Shown one piece after another: positions 1-8,522 of a DNA stretch of 36,257 nt. The stretch spans positions 1 through 36,257 of IMG/VR virus record IMGVR_UViG_3300035698_002564. The stretch is one strand, 5' to 3'. Origin of the DNA: a virus. The position numbers and the translations under genes are program-made. The notes beneath the pieces were generated by a model. That model was not told the origin of the DNA, did no database searches, and saw only the letters and a list, made by a program, of their open reading frames with translations. Numbering within the stretch: the first letter of the stretch is position 1; each line of letters opens with the position of its first letter.

Positions 1-108
1 CATACCCTTTAATGCATCATTAGCCCATTCTTTTGGTGTGCATAATAAATAATGTTCTAATGCTCTAACATCATGTTTAGATGCTTTAAATTTAAATATT
101 TTTTTCAT
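1..108 (-). CDS. Partial small phage protein, cut by window edge
   Basis: The reading frame starts at the ATG at 108 behind an AAAGGATAAA ribosome site and stays open to base 1, giving 36 residues that begin MKKIFKFKASKHDVRALEHY. The rest lies outside the window. The pattern (HDVRALEHYLL, then KEWANDALKG) loosely recalls the short proteins beside phage tail-fibre genes that carry a 'leaves-DL-ieeWi-gki' pattern, but this is only a resemblance. It is the most downstream gene of the minus-strand tail operon, 8 bases after the tip protein gene ending at 117. No function is assigned. Confidence 0.6.
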   Translation of the reverse strand, partial: MKKIFKFKASKHDVRALEHYLLCTPKEWANDALKGM

Positions 109-116
109 TTTATCCT

Positions 117-803
117 TTAATTTGCTAAAAATCCACCGAAATACGATGTTAATGTTGAGCCACCTTCTAAATCATTTATTTGAGTACCACCAGAGACATT
201 AACAAATGAATATACTGTATCTGCAGCATCTAAATATGCAATAGTTCCACCACTAATTAATGTAGGACCATAATTCATATCTGATCTATTAATAAAAAAA
301 ATTTGATTCGTAGCTCTTATATATATTCCACAATCTTTATTAGCAGCTAAAATATCTAATAAACTACATCCGATATTAAATTGATATCTTCCATTAACCG
401 GTGCTGTAAATACTCCGTCATCATCATAATCTGAGCTTTGATCAAAGACTGTTGTATTATTATCATCACATATTTTATATGAAGCGCCATTTCCTGTTAT
501 GTTTAAAACGGTTGTATTAACGTATGCCATAAATGCCGGCTGTATCTGTAAATTAATTTCACCATTTGCTGTTGGACTAATAATAGTTCCTGTTGCAGAT
601 GAAAGTGTAAAACCACCAGTACCAAATTTTAAATCAAGAGACGATGCTCCAGTAGTATTACCTATTGTAGTAACTCTATCGGCGGCACCTGTTGCTATGT
701 TTATTGCACCAGACGTTGCGTCTGTTCCTACTGAGAATGTACCACCATTAAATGTTACATCTACATCAAGAACTTGATTTGCCCATGAATTTTGTGTTGT
801 CAT
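117..803 (-). CDS. C1q-like tail tip protein, copy 3
   Basis: A 228-residue protein, last of three tandem paralogues. Residues about 1-65 form a glycine/threonine-rich beta-repeat segment (NGGTFSVGTDATSG, then ITTIGN-type motifs) also found in the long fibre at 5211-7958. Residues about 85-228 resemble a C1q/TNF-like trimeric beta-sandwich, with the hallmark FTAPVNGRYQF near residue 135 and a D-A-A-D-T segment near 195. Such domains usually form trimeric tips that bind the host surface. The start has an AGGAGG ribosome site. Compared with its two neighbours the N-terminal half is nearly identical and the last ~80 residues diverge, as expected for a receptor-facing end. The C1q-like fold is inferred from motif pattern only. 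Confidence 0.7.
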   Translation of the reverse strand: MTTQNSWANQVLDVDVTFNGGTFSVGTDATSGAINIATGAADRVTTIGNTTGASSLDLKFGTGGFTLSSATGTIISPTANGEINLQIQPAFMAYVNTTVLNITGNGASYKICDDNNTTVFDQSSDYDDDGVFTAPVNGRYQFNIGCSLLDILAANKDCGIYIRATNQIFFINRSDMNYGPTLISGGTIAYLDAADTVYSFVNVSGGTQINDLEGGSTLTSYFGGFLAN

Positions 804-812
804 TTTTCCTCC

Positions 813-1541
813 TTAACATACTAAATAAATACTAATGTAAACATATATATTTTTACTTACTCCTACAGGTCCTTGTACTCCCATTATATCACCAGAGCCA
901 TTCGAAATTTTGATGGTAACATGTGCGGTATCTGCAGCATCCATTTCAAAAAAAGAATAACCTCTTGTTATTTTATTAATAACACCAACTATAGTAGGTG
1001 AAGGTACGTATGCAGTCCCTTGTAAAAGAATAATATCCTGATTTGATGTAACTATTTTATATGTAAACGCTGTCATAGCTGGTTCACATTCTCCAAAAAA
1101 TTTACAATAACCATTAAATTGATATCTTCCATTGACTGGAGCTGTAAATACTCCGTCATCATCATAATCTGAATTATTATCAAATGAAGTAGTATTATTA
1201 TCATCGCATATTTTATATTCAGCACCATTACCTGTTACATTTGCAACATTTAAATTAACATATGCCAGAAACGATGGCTGTAATGGTTTTGTTATTTCTC
1301 CAGTATTAAATACGTGCATACTAGTCCCAGAATTAACATCTAAAGTAAAATCACCAGTTCCAAATTTTAAATCAAGAGACGATGCTCCAGTAATGTTCCC
1401 AATAGTAGTAACTCTATCGGCAGCGCCTGTTGCTATGTTTATTACGTCAGATGTTGCGTCTGTTCCCGCTGAGAATGTACCACCGTTAAACGTTACATCT
1501 GCATCAAGAACTTGATTATTCCATGAATTTTGTTTTGCCAT
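813..1541 (-). CDS. C1q-like tail tip protein, copy 2
   Basis: A 242-residue paralogue of the flanking genes, 7 bases downstream of the gene ending at 1549. It has the same layout: N-terminal beta-repeat segment shared with the fibres, then a C1q-like core with FTAPVNGRYQF, then a divergent C-terminal third (aromatic and hydrophobic segments around GYSFFEMDAADT and a YVYISIYLVC end). The start MAKQNSWNNQ has a GGAG ribosome site at the right distance. The likely role is a virion receptor-binding or tip protein. It may be one of several alternative or hetero-assembled tips; the sequence cannot say whether all three are built into one particle. Confidence 0.68.
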   Translation of the reverse strand: MAKQNSWNNQVLDADVTFNGGTFSAGTDATSDVINIATGAADRVTTIGNITGASSLDLKFGTGDFTLDVNSGTSMHVFNTGEITKPLQPSFLAYVNLNVANVTGNGAEYKICDDNNTTSFDNNSDYDDDGVFTAPVNGRYQFNGYCKFFGECEPAMTAFTYKIVTSNQDIILLQGTAYVPSPTIVGVINKITRGYSFFEMDAADTAHVTIKISNGSGDIMGVQGPVGVSKNIYVYISIYLVC

Positions 1542-1548
1542 ATGACTC

Positions 1549-2244
1549 CTATATCATTAAAAACCCACTAAATATAGAATACGCAGAAGCGCCTCCTATA
1601 ATATCTGCAGTGTCACCACCTCCATTTGATAATGTAATTGTAGCATATGAAGTATCTGCAGCATCCATATCAGTCATAATTACACTGCTTTGTGTTATAG
1701 GTGGGTAATCCGTATTAAAAAAACCTTTAGATATTTCATATGTTCTATTGCTAGTAACAATTTTAAATAATCCAATAGTCATGCTTACATCTGTATCGCT
1801 AATTGTCATTGTAGAATTAAATTGATATCTTCCATTAACCGGTGCTGTAAATACTCCGTCATCATCATAATCTGAGCTTTGATCAAAGACTGTTGTATTA
1901 TTATCATCGCATATTTTATATTCAGCACCATTTCCTGTTATGTTTAAAACGGTTGTATTAACGTATGCCATAAATGATGGTTGTAACGGATAGTTAATTT
2001 CTCCTGTGCCATGTGAATTAATAATAGTTCCTGTTGAATTTGCTAAAGTAAAATCACCAGTTCCAAATTTTAAATCAAGAGACGATGCTCCAGTAATGTT
2101 CCCAATAGTAGTAACTCTATCGGCAGCACCTGTTGCTATGTTTATTGCACCAGATGTTGCGTCTGTTCCTACTGAGAATGTACCACCGATAAATGAGACA
2201 TTAGCATCAAGAACCTGATTGTCCCATGAATTTTGTGTTGTCAT
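1549..2244 (-). CDS. C1q-like tail tip protein, copy 1
   Basis: A 231-residue protein, first of the three tandem tip genes in transcription order. It follows the fibre gene at 2253-4577 by 8 bases and starts with the same AGGAGGAAAA-ATG leader as copy 3. The N-terminal ~65 residues are almost identical to the other copies; the C1q-like core has YKICDDNNTT followed by FTAPVNGRYQF; the C-terminal ~80 residues are distinct (DTSYATITLSNGGGD region). The small shared N-terminal block probably mediates trimer formation or attachment to the same fibre scaffold, leaving the tip free to vary. Function is inferred from domain pattern and position. Confidence 0.68.
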   Translation of the reverse strand: MTTQNSWDNQVLDANVSFIGGTFSVGTDATSGAINIATGAADRVTTIGNITGASSLDLKFGTGDFTLANSTGTIINSHGTGEINYPLQPSFMAYVNTTVLNITGNGAEYKICDDNNTTVFDQSSDYDDDGVFTAPVNGRYQFNSTMTISDTDVSMTIGLFKIVTSNRTYEISKGFFNTDYPPITQSSVIMTDMDAADTSYATITLSNGGGDTADIIGGASAYSIFSGFLMI

Positions 2245-2252
2245 TTTTCCTC

Positions 2253-4577
2253 CTAAATTACAGCTATATTTCCAATCATACTAGTAGTTGACCAGGTTGT
2301 ATTTGCAACTGTGCATCTAAGTCTAACACAATCTGCTGCGTGAGTAGCTGTTAATGACCCACCAGCTCCGACTGTAGTTGTTTGATTGCCAATAACTACA
2401 CTTTGACCTGCGGCTTGTGTTATAGACCATAGTCCTTGCATTCCAACAATTTCTAAAGTTGTGCCTACTGCTGCTGTACCTGGCAATGAAAACGCAACAC
2501 CACCAGCCCTATTTGCACCGTATGTTTCATTAATTACCATTGCTTTTGTAGCGGCAGTTATCTCAGAATATAGTCCGTCTATTGTATCTACGCTTAGATC
2601 TAATGTCCCAGCACCAGTTGTAATTGTAACGCTAGAATCAGCACTAGCAATTGTACCAACTACTGGGGCAACGCCTGTTGATCCAATTATCAACATTCCA
2701 TTTGTCATTGCCCCAAATTCGTCTAATTCACCACCTGTTGAATAATAGGCTACTCTATTTGCAGTCATATTTATAAGTCTTGCATTACCTGAAATTGATC
2801 TAACTCCAGCTATTGTAAGAGTGCCTGCCAATGATGTATTGCTAGTAAAATCTACTCCAGTTAATGTTAATATTCCAGCTCCAGAACCACTAATTGCTGG
2901 ATTATTTGATGATTCAATTATTGTGCTACTAATATCAACTATACCCGCTGATCCATGATTTATAGATGCTGTAGCCCCAGTAGAAAAAGAACAATTTGCA
3001 ACATCAAATGTTGATGTTCCTGCCGTTGTAAGTGTTTTTGAAAAAACAGATCCTCTTGAAGATGAAAAAGTAGTGCTCCCTGCGATAGAAATTGCACATC
3101 CTATTGTGCAGTCTATTATTAATAAAGTCCCGCCAGATTTAGTTAAAACATTAGTACTAATTCCTAGTGTAGAACTTCTAATTTCACAATATGATGTAGA
3201 TGTATTATTAACAATTCCATTATTAGTAGAGATATCTGAACAATTTAAAATTCCTAAATATCCAGTCCAATTTGGAAGATCAAATATATATCCATTTGTT
3301 AAACCGAAATAACAATTTCTTAATACTATCGGAGCTGTACCTGCTGAAGCTGAAGAAAATATATCTCCACTTGTTGCTAAAAGATAACAGTCTTCAATTA
3401 AGCAAGTAGATCCAGATGTAGGTAATGTATGTGTTCCAGTTATTCGTGTTTGAGAACCATCTCCACTGAATGTTTGTTGTGAATAAAAAGTTAAATTTTC
3501 TGAATATGCTCCAGCTCTCACATGTATACGTCTAGGTGCTCCATCTGCATTTGCTGCATTTAATGCTGATTGTATTGTTGTGTATGGAGTACCACCTGTT
3601 GCGTCAACTACATATTCTGTTATTCCTGGAACTGCGTCTGCTAAATCAATTGTTCCAGCACCATTTGTAATTGTTATAGTTGAATTTGTGCTTGTAAGAT
3701 TTGCAGCTACTGGATCAGCACCAACAGATCCAATTACCAATTGTCCATTTGTTAGCACCGATGTGTAAGATAATGCTGCTGTAGTCCCTGATCCTAATGC
3801 GATTCCATGATCTGTTTGAGTTCCTAGTTTCGCTTTTAGAGAGCTTGGATTAATTACATGATAATCTGTCGCTGTGCCTGATATTGATTCTGCATCAGTA
3901 GCTAATTCTACAACACCTTTCTGTGTTACAGTTGAGTCTGCCATTGTTAATGTAACAGTGCTGCCTGCACCTGCAGATGTTATTCCTTGTGCTGTTGTTC
4001 CTAGAACATTTAAAACTCCTGCTGCTGGTGTTGCTGTACCTGAATCTGTAACATAAGATTTGGCTATAGTTACTCCAGCCTCTAAATTTATTGTTCCAGC
4101 ACCATTTGTTATCGCAATTGTTGATCCTGTAGATGTTAAATTTGCTAATACTGGATCGACACCTACTGATCCAATAAGCAACTGTCCATTTGTTAGCGCA
4201 GATGTATAAGATAATGCTGCTGCAGTACCAGATCCTAATGTAATTCCATGATCTGTTTGAGTTCCTAGTTTCGCTTTTAGAGAGCTTGGATTAATTACAT
4301 GATAATCTGTCGCTGTGCCTGATATTGATTCCGCATCTGTAGCTAATTCTACAACACCTTTCTGTGTTACAGTTGAGTCTGCCATTGTTAATGTAACAGT
4401 GCTGCCTGCACCTGCAGATGTTATTCCTTGTGCTGTTGTTCCTAGAACATTTAAAGACCCAGCTGCTGGGGTTGCTGTGCCTGCATCTGTAACAAAATCA
4501 CTTGCATATGTGCCTGGCACAACTGTATCATTTACAATATCAAATTCGCCTGATAATGGATTATATTTGTATCCCAT
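2253..4577 (-). CDS. Tail fibre with tandem repeats and beta-helix-like centre
   Basis: A 774-residue fibre protein with an AAGGAG ribosome site. Residues ~1-30 (MGYKYNPLSGEFDIVN) look like a fibre attachment start seen in phage tail proteins. Residues ~30-325 contain a 147-residue unit in two near-identical copies (TPAAGSLNVLGTTAQGITSA, then VTLTMADSTVTQKGVVELAT, then NPSSLKAKLGTQTDHG). Residues ~325-620 read like a right-handed beta-helix (short turns with repeated T/S/I, RIHVRAGAYSENLTF, EDCYLLATSGD), a fold used in tailspikes that may bind or cleave surface sugars. The C-terminal ~150 residues are a fibre end. No catalytic residues can be assigned. It lies in the tail operon between the adapter-like 4586 gene and the tip array. 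Confidence 0.7.
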   Translation of the reverse strand: MGYKYNPLSGEFDIVNDTVVPGTYASDFVTDAGTATPAAGSLNVLGTTAQGITSAGAGSTVTLTMADSTVTQKGVVELATDAESISGTATDYHVINPSSLKAKLGTQTDHGITLGSGTAAALSYTSALTNGQLLIGSVGVDPVLANLTSTGSTIAITNGAGTINLEAGVTIAKSYVTDSGTATPAAGVLNVLGTTAQGITSAGAGSTVTLTMADSTVTQKGVVELATDAESISGTATDYHVINPSSLKAKLGTQTDHGIALGSGTTAALSYTSVLTNGQLVIGSVGADPVAANLTSTNSTITITNGAGTIDLADAVPGITEYVVDATGGTPYTTIQSALNAANADGAPRRIHVRAGAYSENLTFYSQQTFSGDGSQTRITGTHTLPTSGSTCLIEDCYLLATSGDIFSSASAGTAPIVLRNCYFGLTNGYIFDLPNWTGYLGILNCSDISTNNGIVNNTSTSYCEIRSSTLGISTNVLTKSGGTLLIIDCTIGCAISIAGSTTFSSSRGSVFSKTLTTAGTSTFDVANCSFSTGATASINHGSAGIVDISSTIIESSNNPAISGSGAGILTLTGVDFTSNTSLAGTLTIAGVRSISGNARLINMTANRVAYYSTGGELDEFGAMTNGMLIIGSTGVAPVVGTIASADSSVTITTGAGTLDLSVDTIDGLYSEITAATKAMVINETYGANRAGGVAFSLPGTAAVGTTLEIVGMQGLWSITQAAGQSVVIGNQTTTVGAGGSLTATHAADCVRLRCTVANTTWSTTSMIGNIAVI
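3808..4461. repeat. 441-bp tandem duplication inside fibre gene
   Basis: Two direct copies offset by exactly 441 bp (147 codons). The best-matching cores are about 3808-4020 and 4249-4461, identical apart from a few bases. Flanking parts of the unit are clearly related but more diverged. The unit length is a multiple of three, so copy number can change without breaking the fibre frame. The high identity of the core against its diverged flanks points to recent duplication or gene conversion. Confidence 0.85.
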
Positions 4578-4585
4578 TTTTCTCC

Positions 4586-5140
4586 TTAAGAATATGTATA
4601 ATTTATTGCTTCACTGTGTGTTACAGATCCGCCAGATGTATATAATGTATATGCTGTTGTATTAATGCCTGATAACTCAAATGTTTTTGGTCCTGCTGCT
4701 ATATTTGCAACTGTATATATATTACTACCATCAAAATTAACTTCTGTCATTCCAACTACGCTTTGAATTACTACTTTATCGCCATTTTGAAGTGTCCCCA
4801 AATCAGATACTGTAGCAACACCTGGATTTCCTTGTGAAATTCCAGTTATTGTTAGTGCTGTAATTGATGACCATATAAACTCATAATCTGTAGATGCATT
4901 AGAAAATGAATCTTGTGGCCATGTTTGTCTTATAACGCTTTTATTTGAATCATATTGTAACTTTCTTATTTGCCATTTATTTTCACTAACTAACGTGCCA
5001 GCCTTTGCACGACCTAAAAAAATTATATTTCCACTTGTGTCATTTATAGTGGCCAATGAAACATCAGAATCTTGTACTATAAATTCTCTTCGATCTTTTT
5101 CTCCAAACTTAAATGGTCTATTTACTACAGTTTTTGACAT
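4586..5140 (-). CDS. Small tail protein with FCCH-like beta domain
   Basis: A 184-residue protein. The N-terminal ~90 residues (FKFGEKDRREFIVQD, IIFLGRAKAGT, KWQIRKLQYD) look like a compact beta/adapter domain. Residues ~95-175 follow the pattern G-x-P-G-V-A-T-V, GD-K-V-V-I, GMTEVNFD, Y-T-V, Y-T-S-G-G seen in the FCCH-like domain (ubiquitin-activating-enzyme-type beta barrel) that recurs in phage tail proteins. Similar segments occur in the proteins at 13391-15547 (twice) and 17402-18004 of this window. It is probably a virion adapter or fibre-associated protein in the tail operon. The domain assignment rests on residue pattern only. Confidence 0.55.
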   Translation of the reverse strand: MSKTVVNRPFKFGEKDRREFIVQDSDVSLATINDTSGNIIFLGRAKAGTLVSENKWQIRKLQYDSNKSVIRQTWPQDSFSNASTDYEFIWSSITALTITGISQGNPGVATVSDLGTLQNGDKVVIQSVVGMTEVNFDGSNIYTVANIAAGPKTFELSGINTTAYTLYTSGGSVTHSEAINYTYS

Positions 5141-5163
5141 ATTTATTTCCTTATTTATAAAAC

Positions 5164-5194
5164 AAGGCAGAAGATCTATTAAATCAACTGCCTT
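5164..5194 (-). terminator. Rho-independent terminator after long fibre gene
   Basis: On the minus strand a 7-bp stem (AAGGCAG/CTGCCTT, arms at 5188-5194 and 5164-5170) with a 17-base loop is followed by a GTTTTAT tract. It lies 17 bases after the stop of the long fibre gene (5211) and before the 4586 gene, so it would reduce transcription of the distal fibre and tip genes relative to those upstream. The U-tract is short, so read-through is likely. Confidence 0.55.
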
Positions 5195-5210
5195 TAAAAA
5201 TATTTATTTA

Positions 5211-7958
5211 TTATTGAAATCCAACTTCCATTGTTTGGAAGTGTATATTTCCAGGTGTTGTCATACCGAACAAATTATGCACAATCGGATGAACTACATC
5301 TCCATTATCAAATGTAAATGCTGCTGTAGACGTAGGGGCTGTGCCATCTATTGTATAAGTTACTACACCTGCTGCAGAAACTAAAACTCTTAGAGTATGT
5401 GTTTGTCCATCAGTCCACGCATCTGTGGTATTTGTTTGAACAACACCACCAGTGTTTAATTGAGTTTCAATTATAACTGTATCTGCGTTAACTGTATTAT
5501 TTAATCCAATCATTGCAAAATCAGTGTAATTAGCATATGCACTATTATTGGCTTGAGTTTTTCTAAATCCAATAGATGTTGGCTCACAACCTCCGCAATC
5601 TGCTACTGTATATTGAAATTGCATGAAAAATGCTGGAGAAGTTCCTATTGTAAATGAATGTCTAGAATTTGCCCTATCTGCTCCAAAATTTAATTCCCAT
5701 CCTGATCCCATAATTAAATCTAGTGACCCTAATAGACCTGTTGAGTCCATTCTAGGAACAACAATGGTTTGAGTGCCAATCATATAGTGTTCCATATATA
5801 TACCATGTTGAAATGCTAATAAATGTGTAGTCGTATCCACACCAGATGGTGCACCACCAGTATTATCTATTGATTCACTATGTGGGCTTGCTGTAAATGC
5901 TATCCTATCTCCTGTTAAAGAAATAAACTTAGCGGTCATATCATTTAGTGTTCCAGTAACAGTAATACCATCTGTTCCACCCTGCAATATTAACTCAGAA
6001 GATCCTGTTGTCGATCCAATGGTTGTGTCATGTGCTGTCGCCGTTGCACCAAAACTAGCTGCTCCCGTTCCAGAATCCACTACGACTGATGTTGCGCCAG
6101 TATTATTTCCTATAGTTATAGTACGCGCGCCAGCTGTTCCTATATTAATATTTTGAGATATGGCATCATTACCAATTCCAATTATTCCTGCTGATGAATT
6201 AAGTTCTAGTACTCCTGCACTATCTATAAGAACAGTTCCTGTGGATGATAATGTTGCATTACCAGTACCGCTTAATAGTGATAAACTAGCTGCTCCAGTA
6301 GCACTTCCGATCGCAACCACGTTATCTATAGCACTCGTGGCTATGTTGACAGTCTTAATCCCAGTCCCACCTGTCATTAGGTTCAGAGTCTGTGCTCCAG
6401 TACCAGGACCTATATCAATTTGGCCTGTATTTGCTCCAGCGGATGATATTTTATATGTGCTTGTTACTGCGCCTTCTAATGCAAAGTTGCCTGTGCCAAC
6501 ATTTATTGCTGCTCCAGATGCACCAACAACATTTCCAATAGTAGTAGTTCTTTCACCAGCGGTTCCGATATTTATTGCTTGGTCAATATCATCGTTTCCT
6601 ATGCCGATGATACCTGCCGATGAATTTAATTCTAATACTCCTACGGTATCTATTGTTGTAAATCCTGCTGAAGCAATATCTGTATTGCCAGTACCACTAG
6701 CTAAAGATAATGACGACGTAAACAGTCCAACTCCTATTGTTAAAGCGCCATCAGATGTACTAAGAGCAACACTTCCAGAAGAAAATAAATCAAAACCAGC
6801 CGATCCTGCCTTTATAGAAGACTGAGACGTGCCAGTAGAACTACCTATGTTAACTGTGTTTAAACCACCAGCATTTCCGATATTTATTATTTTAGCACCT
6901 GTAACAGACGTCATTATGTCAATTTGTTGTGCTCCTGTTCCACCACCTATTGTGATTGTACCCGTATTTGCTCCTGTTCCAGAAATATCGTATGTACTTG
7001 TTACTGCGCCTTCTAATGCAAAGTTGCCTGTGCCAATATTAACCGCAACACCAGATGCGCCAACAATATTACCAATAGTGGTAGTCCTTTCACCAGCAGT
7101 ACCGATATTTATAGCTTGGTCAATGTCATCGTTTCCTATGCTTATAATGCCTGCAGATGAATTAAGTTCTAGTACTCCTGCAGAGTCTATTAATACAGTA
7201 TCTGTTGATGTTAAGCTCATATTGCCTGTTCCAGACAAAAGATCTAATGAAGCTGCGCCAGTGGCCGATCCGATAGTAACAGTATGTGGTGCTGCAGAAT
7301 TTGCTATTCCAACCGATCTACCTGTTGTTCCGCCAGCTATATTTACAGCATTTGCCGCATTGTCCTGCCCTACATTAAAAGTGCCACCTGTTTGGGCAAA
7401 AGCACCAACAACACTTAATGCACCAGATGTATGTACACCTAATGAATTAACTGCCCACACTTCTGCTGAAGAGGCATTTGTTATAGATAATTTATTGACA
7501 CCAGCGTCGTCACCTAATTTCATTATAACATCTTGACCAGTCGCAGAATTTATATTCATATCTGCTGCTAATCCAGTTGTATATATTGGAGATGTTACTG
7601 ATGTTAGAAGACTAATTGCAGCATCTAAATTTAAAGTTACTGTATTGCCTGCGTTTACATCAGTAATGTTTGTTCCACCGTCTACAAGAATATTTCCTGC
7701 AGCTGGAGACAAACTGTTTATTGTAGTTATTCCACCACCAGAATTACCATTTTGTACCCAAATAGCGTCTCCTGATGAGTTTAAACCACAAAATTGATAT
7801 GTATTAGCTACATCTGCAGATATCTTATGTATCCATGAATCACCAATTCCAAAGTTTTTATTTGAAGTTGCTGGTGCGTTATCGTTATATTCAGCAACAT
7901 GCGGTACTTTAACCAGTGGTATCCCAACCGCATATGCATAGTAAAATTTTTTAGCCAT
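5211..7958 (-). CDS. Long repetitive tail fibre with lectin-like end
   Basis: A 915-residue fibre. Residues ~1-120 are an N-terminal attachment domain (MAKKFYYAYAVGIPLVKVPH) followed by a hinge (INSLSPAAGNILVDGG). Residues ~120-650 consist of short beta-repeat motifs such as INIGTAGERTTTIGN, SSAGIIGIGNDDIDQ and GTGNFALEGAVTST, present in several copies. Residues ~690-915 form a C-terminal globular domain (WELNFGADRANSRHSFTIG, QTHTLRVLVSAAGVVTYTID) resembling a concanavalin/LamG-like beta sandwich, suited to carbohydrate binding. A GAGG ribosome site precedes the ATG. The repeat motif is shared with the N-termini of the three tip proteins, suggesting that part of the fibre was copied into them. 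It is probably a host-recognition fibre. Confidence 0.72.
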   Translation of the reverse strand: MAKKFYYAYAVGIPLVKVPHVAEYNDNAPATSNKNFGIGDSWIHKISADVANTYQFCGLNSSGDAIWVQNGNSGGGITTINSLSPAAGNILVDGGTNITDVNAGNTVTLNLDAAISLLTSVTSPIYTTGLAADMNINSATGQDVIMKLGDDAGVNKLSITNASSAEVWAVNSLGVHTSGALSVVGAFAQTGGTFNVGQDNAANAVNIAGGTTGRSVGIANSAAPHTVTIGSATGAASLDLLSGTGNMSLTSTDTVLIDSAGVLELNSSAGIISIGNDDIDQAINIGTAGERTTTIGNIVGASGVAVNIGTGNFALEGAVTSTYDISGTGANTGTITIGGGTGAQQIDIMTSVTGAKIINIGNAGGLNTVNIGSSTGTSQSSIKAGSAGFDLFSSGSVALSTSDGALTIGVGLFTSSLSLASGTGNTDIASAGFTTIDTVGVLELNSSAGIIGIGNDDIDQAINIGTAGERTTTIGNVVGASGAAINVGTGNFALEGAVTSTYKISSAGANTGQIDIGPGTGAQTLNLMTGGTGIKTVNIATSAIDNVVAIGSATGAASLSLLSGTGNATLSSTGTVLIDSAGVLELNSSAGIIGIGNDAISQNINIGTAGARTITIGNNTGATSVVVDSGTGAASFGATATAHDTTIGSTTGSSELILQGGTDGITVTGTLNDMTAKFISLTGDRIAFTASPHSESIDNTGGAPSGVDTTTHLLAFQHGIYMEHYMIGTQTIVVPRMDSTGLLGSLDLIMGSGWELNFGADRANSRHSFTIGTSPAFFMQFQYTVADCGGCEPTSIGFRKTQANNSAYANYTDFAMIGLNNTVNADTVIIETQLNTGGVVQTNTTDAWTDGQTHTLRVLVSAAGVVTYTIDGTAPTSTAAFTFDNGDVVHPIVHNLFGMTTPGNIHFQTMEVGFQ

Positions 7959-8033
7959 ATTTCCTCGTGTTAATGCCTAATAGGCGCCTTTTAATGTAAA
8001 TTAAAATTTGAATTTATTTTAGAAAAGTATTTA

Positions 8034-8062
8034 TTGATATTTATGTTGTATTTTGATATACA
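8034..8062 (+). promoter_or_regulatory. Promoter of the lone plus-strand gene (leaderless)
   Basis: TTGATA at 8034-8039 and TATACA at 8057-8062 are separated by 17 bases. The predicted transcription start falls at about 8069-8070, exactly on the ATG at 8070, so the message would be leaderless. This agrees with the absence of any purine-rich ribosome site upstream of either candidate ATG (8043 or 8070). Confidence 0.5.
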
Positions 8063-8069
8063 TTTATAC

Positions 8070-8522
8070 ATGAAAGAAAGGTATAAACAAGTCTTAGTGA
8101 GACTAGAAAAATCTATTTTGAAAAGAATTAAAGATATATCTTTAGAGTATAATGTAACTACAACATCAATAATTCGACAATCTGTACGTGAATTACTTCA
8201 TAAACATAATGTAAAGCCACTTGGATTTCTTACATCGTCTGTTTATAATCCAACAAAGAGCTATGTATATATAATAGAGAAGACAAATGGTAATATAAAA
8301 ATAAAGAGATCTAAGAAGCCAGAGTTAAGTATTAGTAGGCTAGAAAGATCATCGTGCATGAGAATCTTTAATAAATATATCTCTAAAGAATTAATCAACT
8401 ATGGTGGTATTGAAGAAGAGATATATACTAATTTAAAGGATTATATAATAGATAATGGATGGTTTGATTATAAATTTGAAGATGCCGTAAAGCTTTTAAA
8501 GAAGTTAGAAGATGATGATTAG
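8070..8522 (+). CDS. Putative ribbon-helix-helix DNA-binding protein
   Basis: A basic protein of 150 residues from the ATG at 8070 (an in-frame ATG at 8043 and a TTG at 8034 are alternatives). Residues ~1-42 (YKQVLVRLEKSILKRIKDIS, then VTTTSIIRQSVRELL) fit a beta strand plus two helices of the ribbon-helix-helix (CopG/Arc-like) class. The remaining ~100 residues are not recognised; they are charged and end in LLKKLEDDD. It is the only plus-strand gene among the structural genes, with its own promoter. Its stop overlaps the stop of the convergent gene at 8519 by 4 bases. This makes it a moron-like insertion, possibly a regulator expressed independently of the late operon. The regulatory role is inference. 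Confidence 0.6.
   Translation: MKERYKQVLVRLEKSILKRIKDISLEYNVTTTSIIRQSVRELLHKHNVKPLGFLTSSVYNPTKSYVYIIEKTNGNIKIKRSKKPELSISRLERSSCMRIFNKYISKELINYGGIEEEIYTNLKDYIIDNGWFDYKFEDAVKLLKKLEDDD

Larger units (their letters stand above)
117..2244. repeat. Three-copy tandem array of tip genes
   Basis: The genes at 117-803, 813-1541 and 1549-2244 are tandem duplicates. Shared DNA blocks lie at the 5' ends of the genes (for example the segment around 640-790, repeated near 1370-1530 and 2075-2235) and across the core encoding FTAPVNGRYQF (near 385-440, 1120-1175 and 1825-1885). The segments between and after these blocks differ. This is the pattern expected when duplicated tips keep exchanging conserved blocks while their tips diversify. 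Confidence 0.75.

Noticed and set aside
3808-4461. Transposon or invertible-segment repeats in the fibre gene
   Set aside because: The copies are direct, in frame and coding; no recombinase gene or inverted ends are present.
6160-7536. Long plus-strand frames opposite the long fibre gene
   Set aside because: Composition (Pro/Val/Ala-rich) is the mirror of the Gly/Thr/Asn repeats on the coding strand; no start signals.
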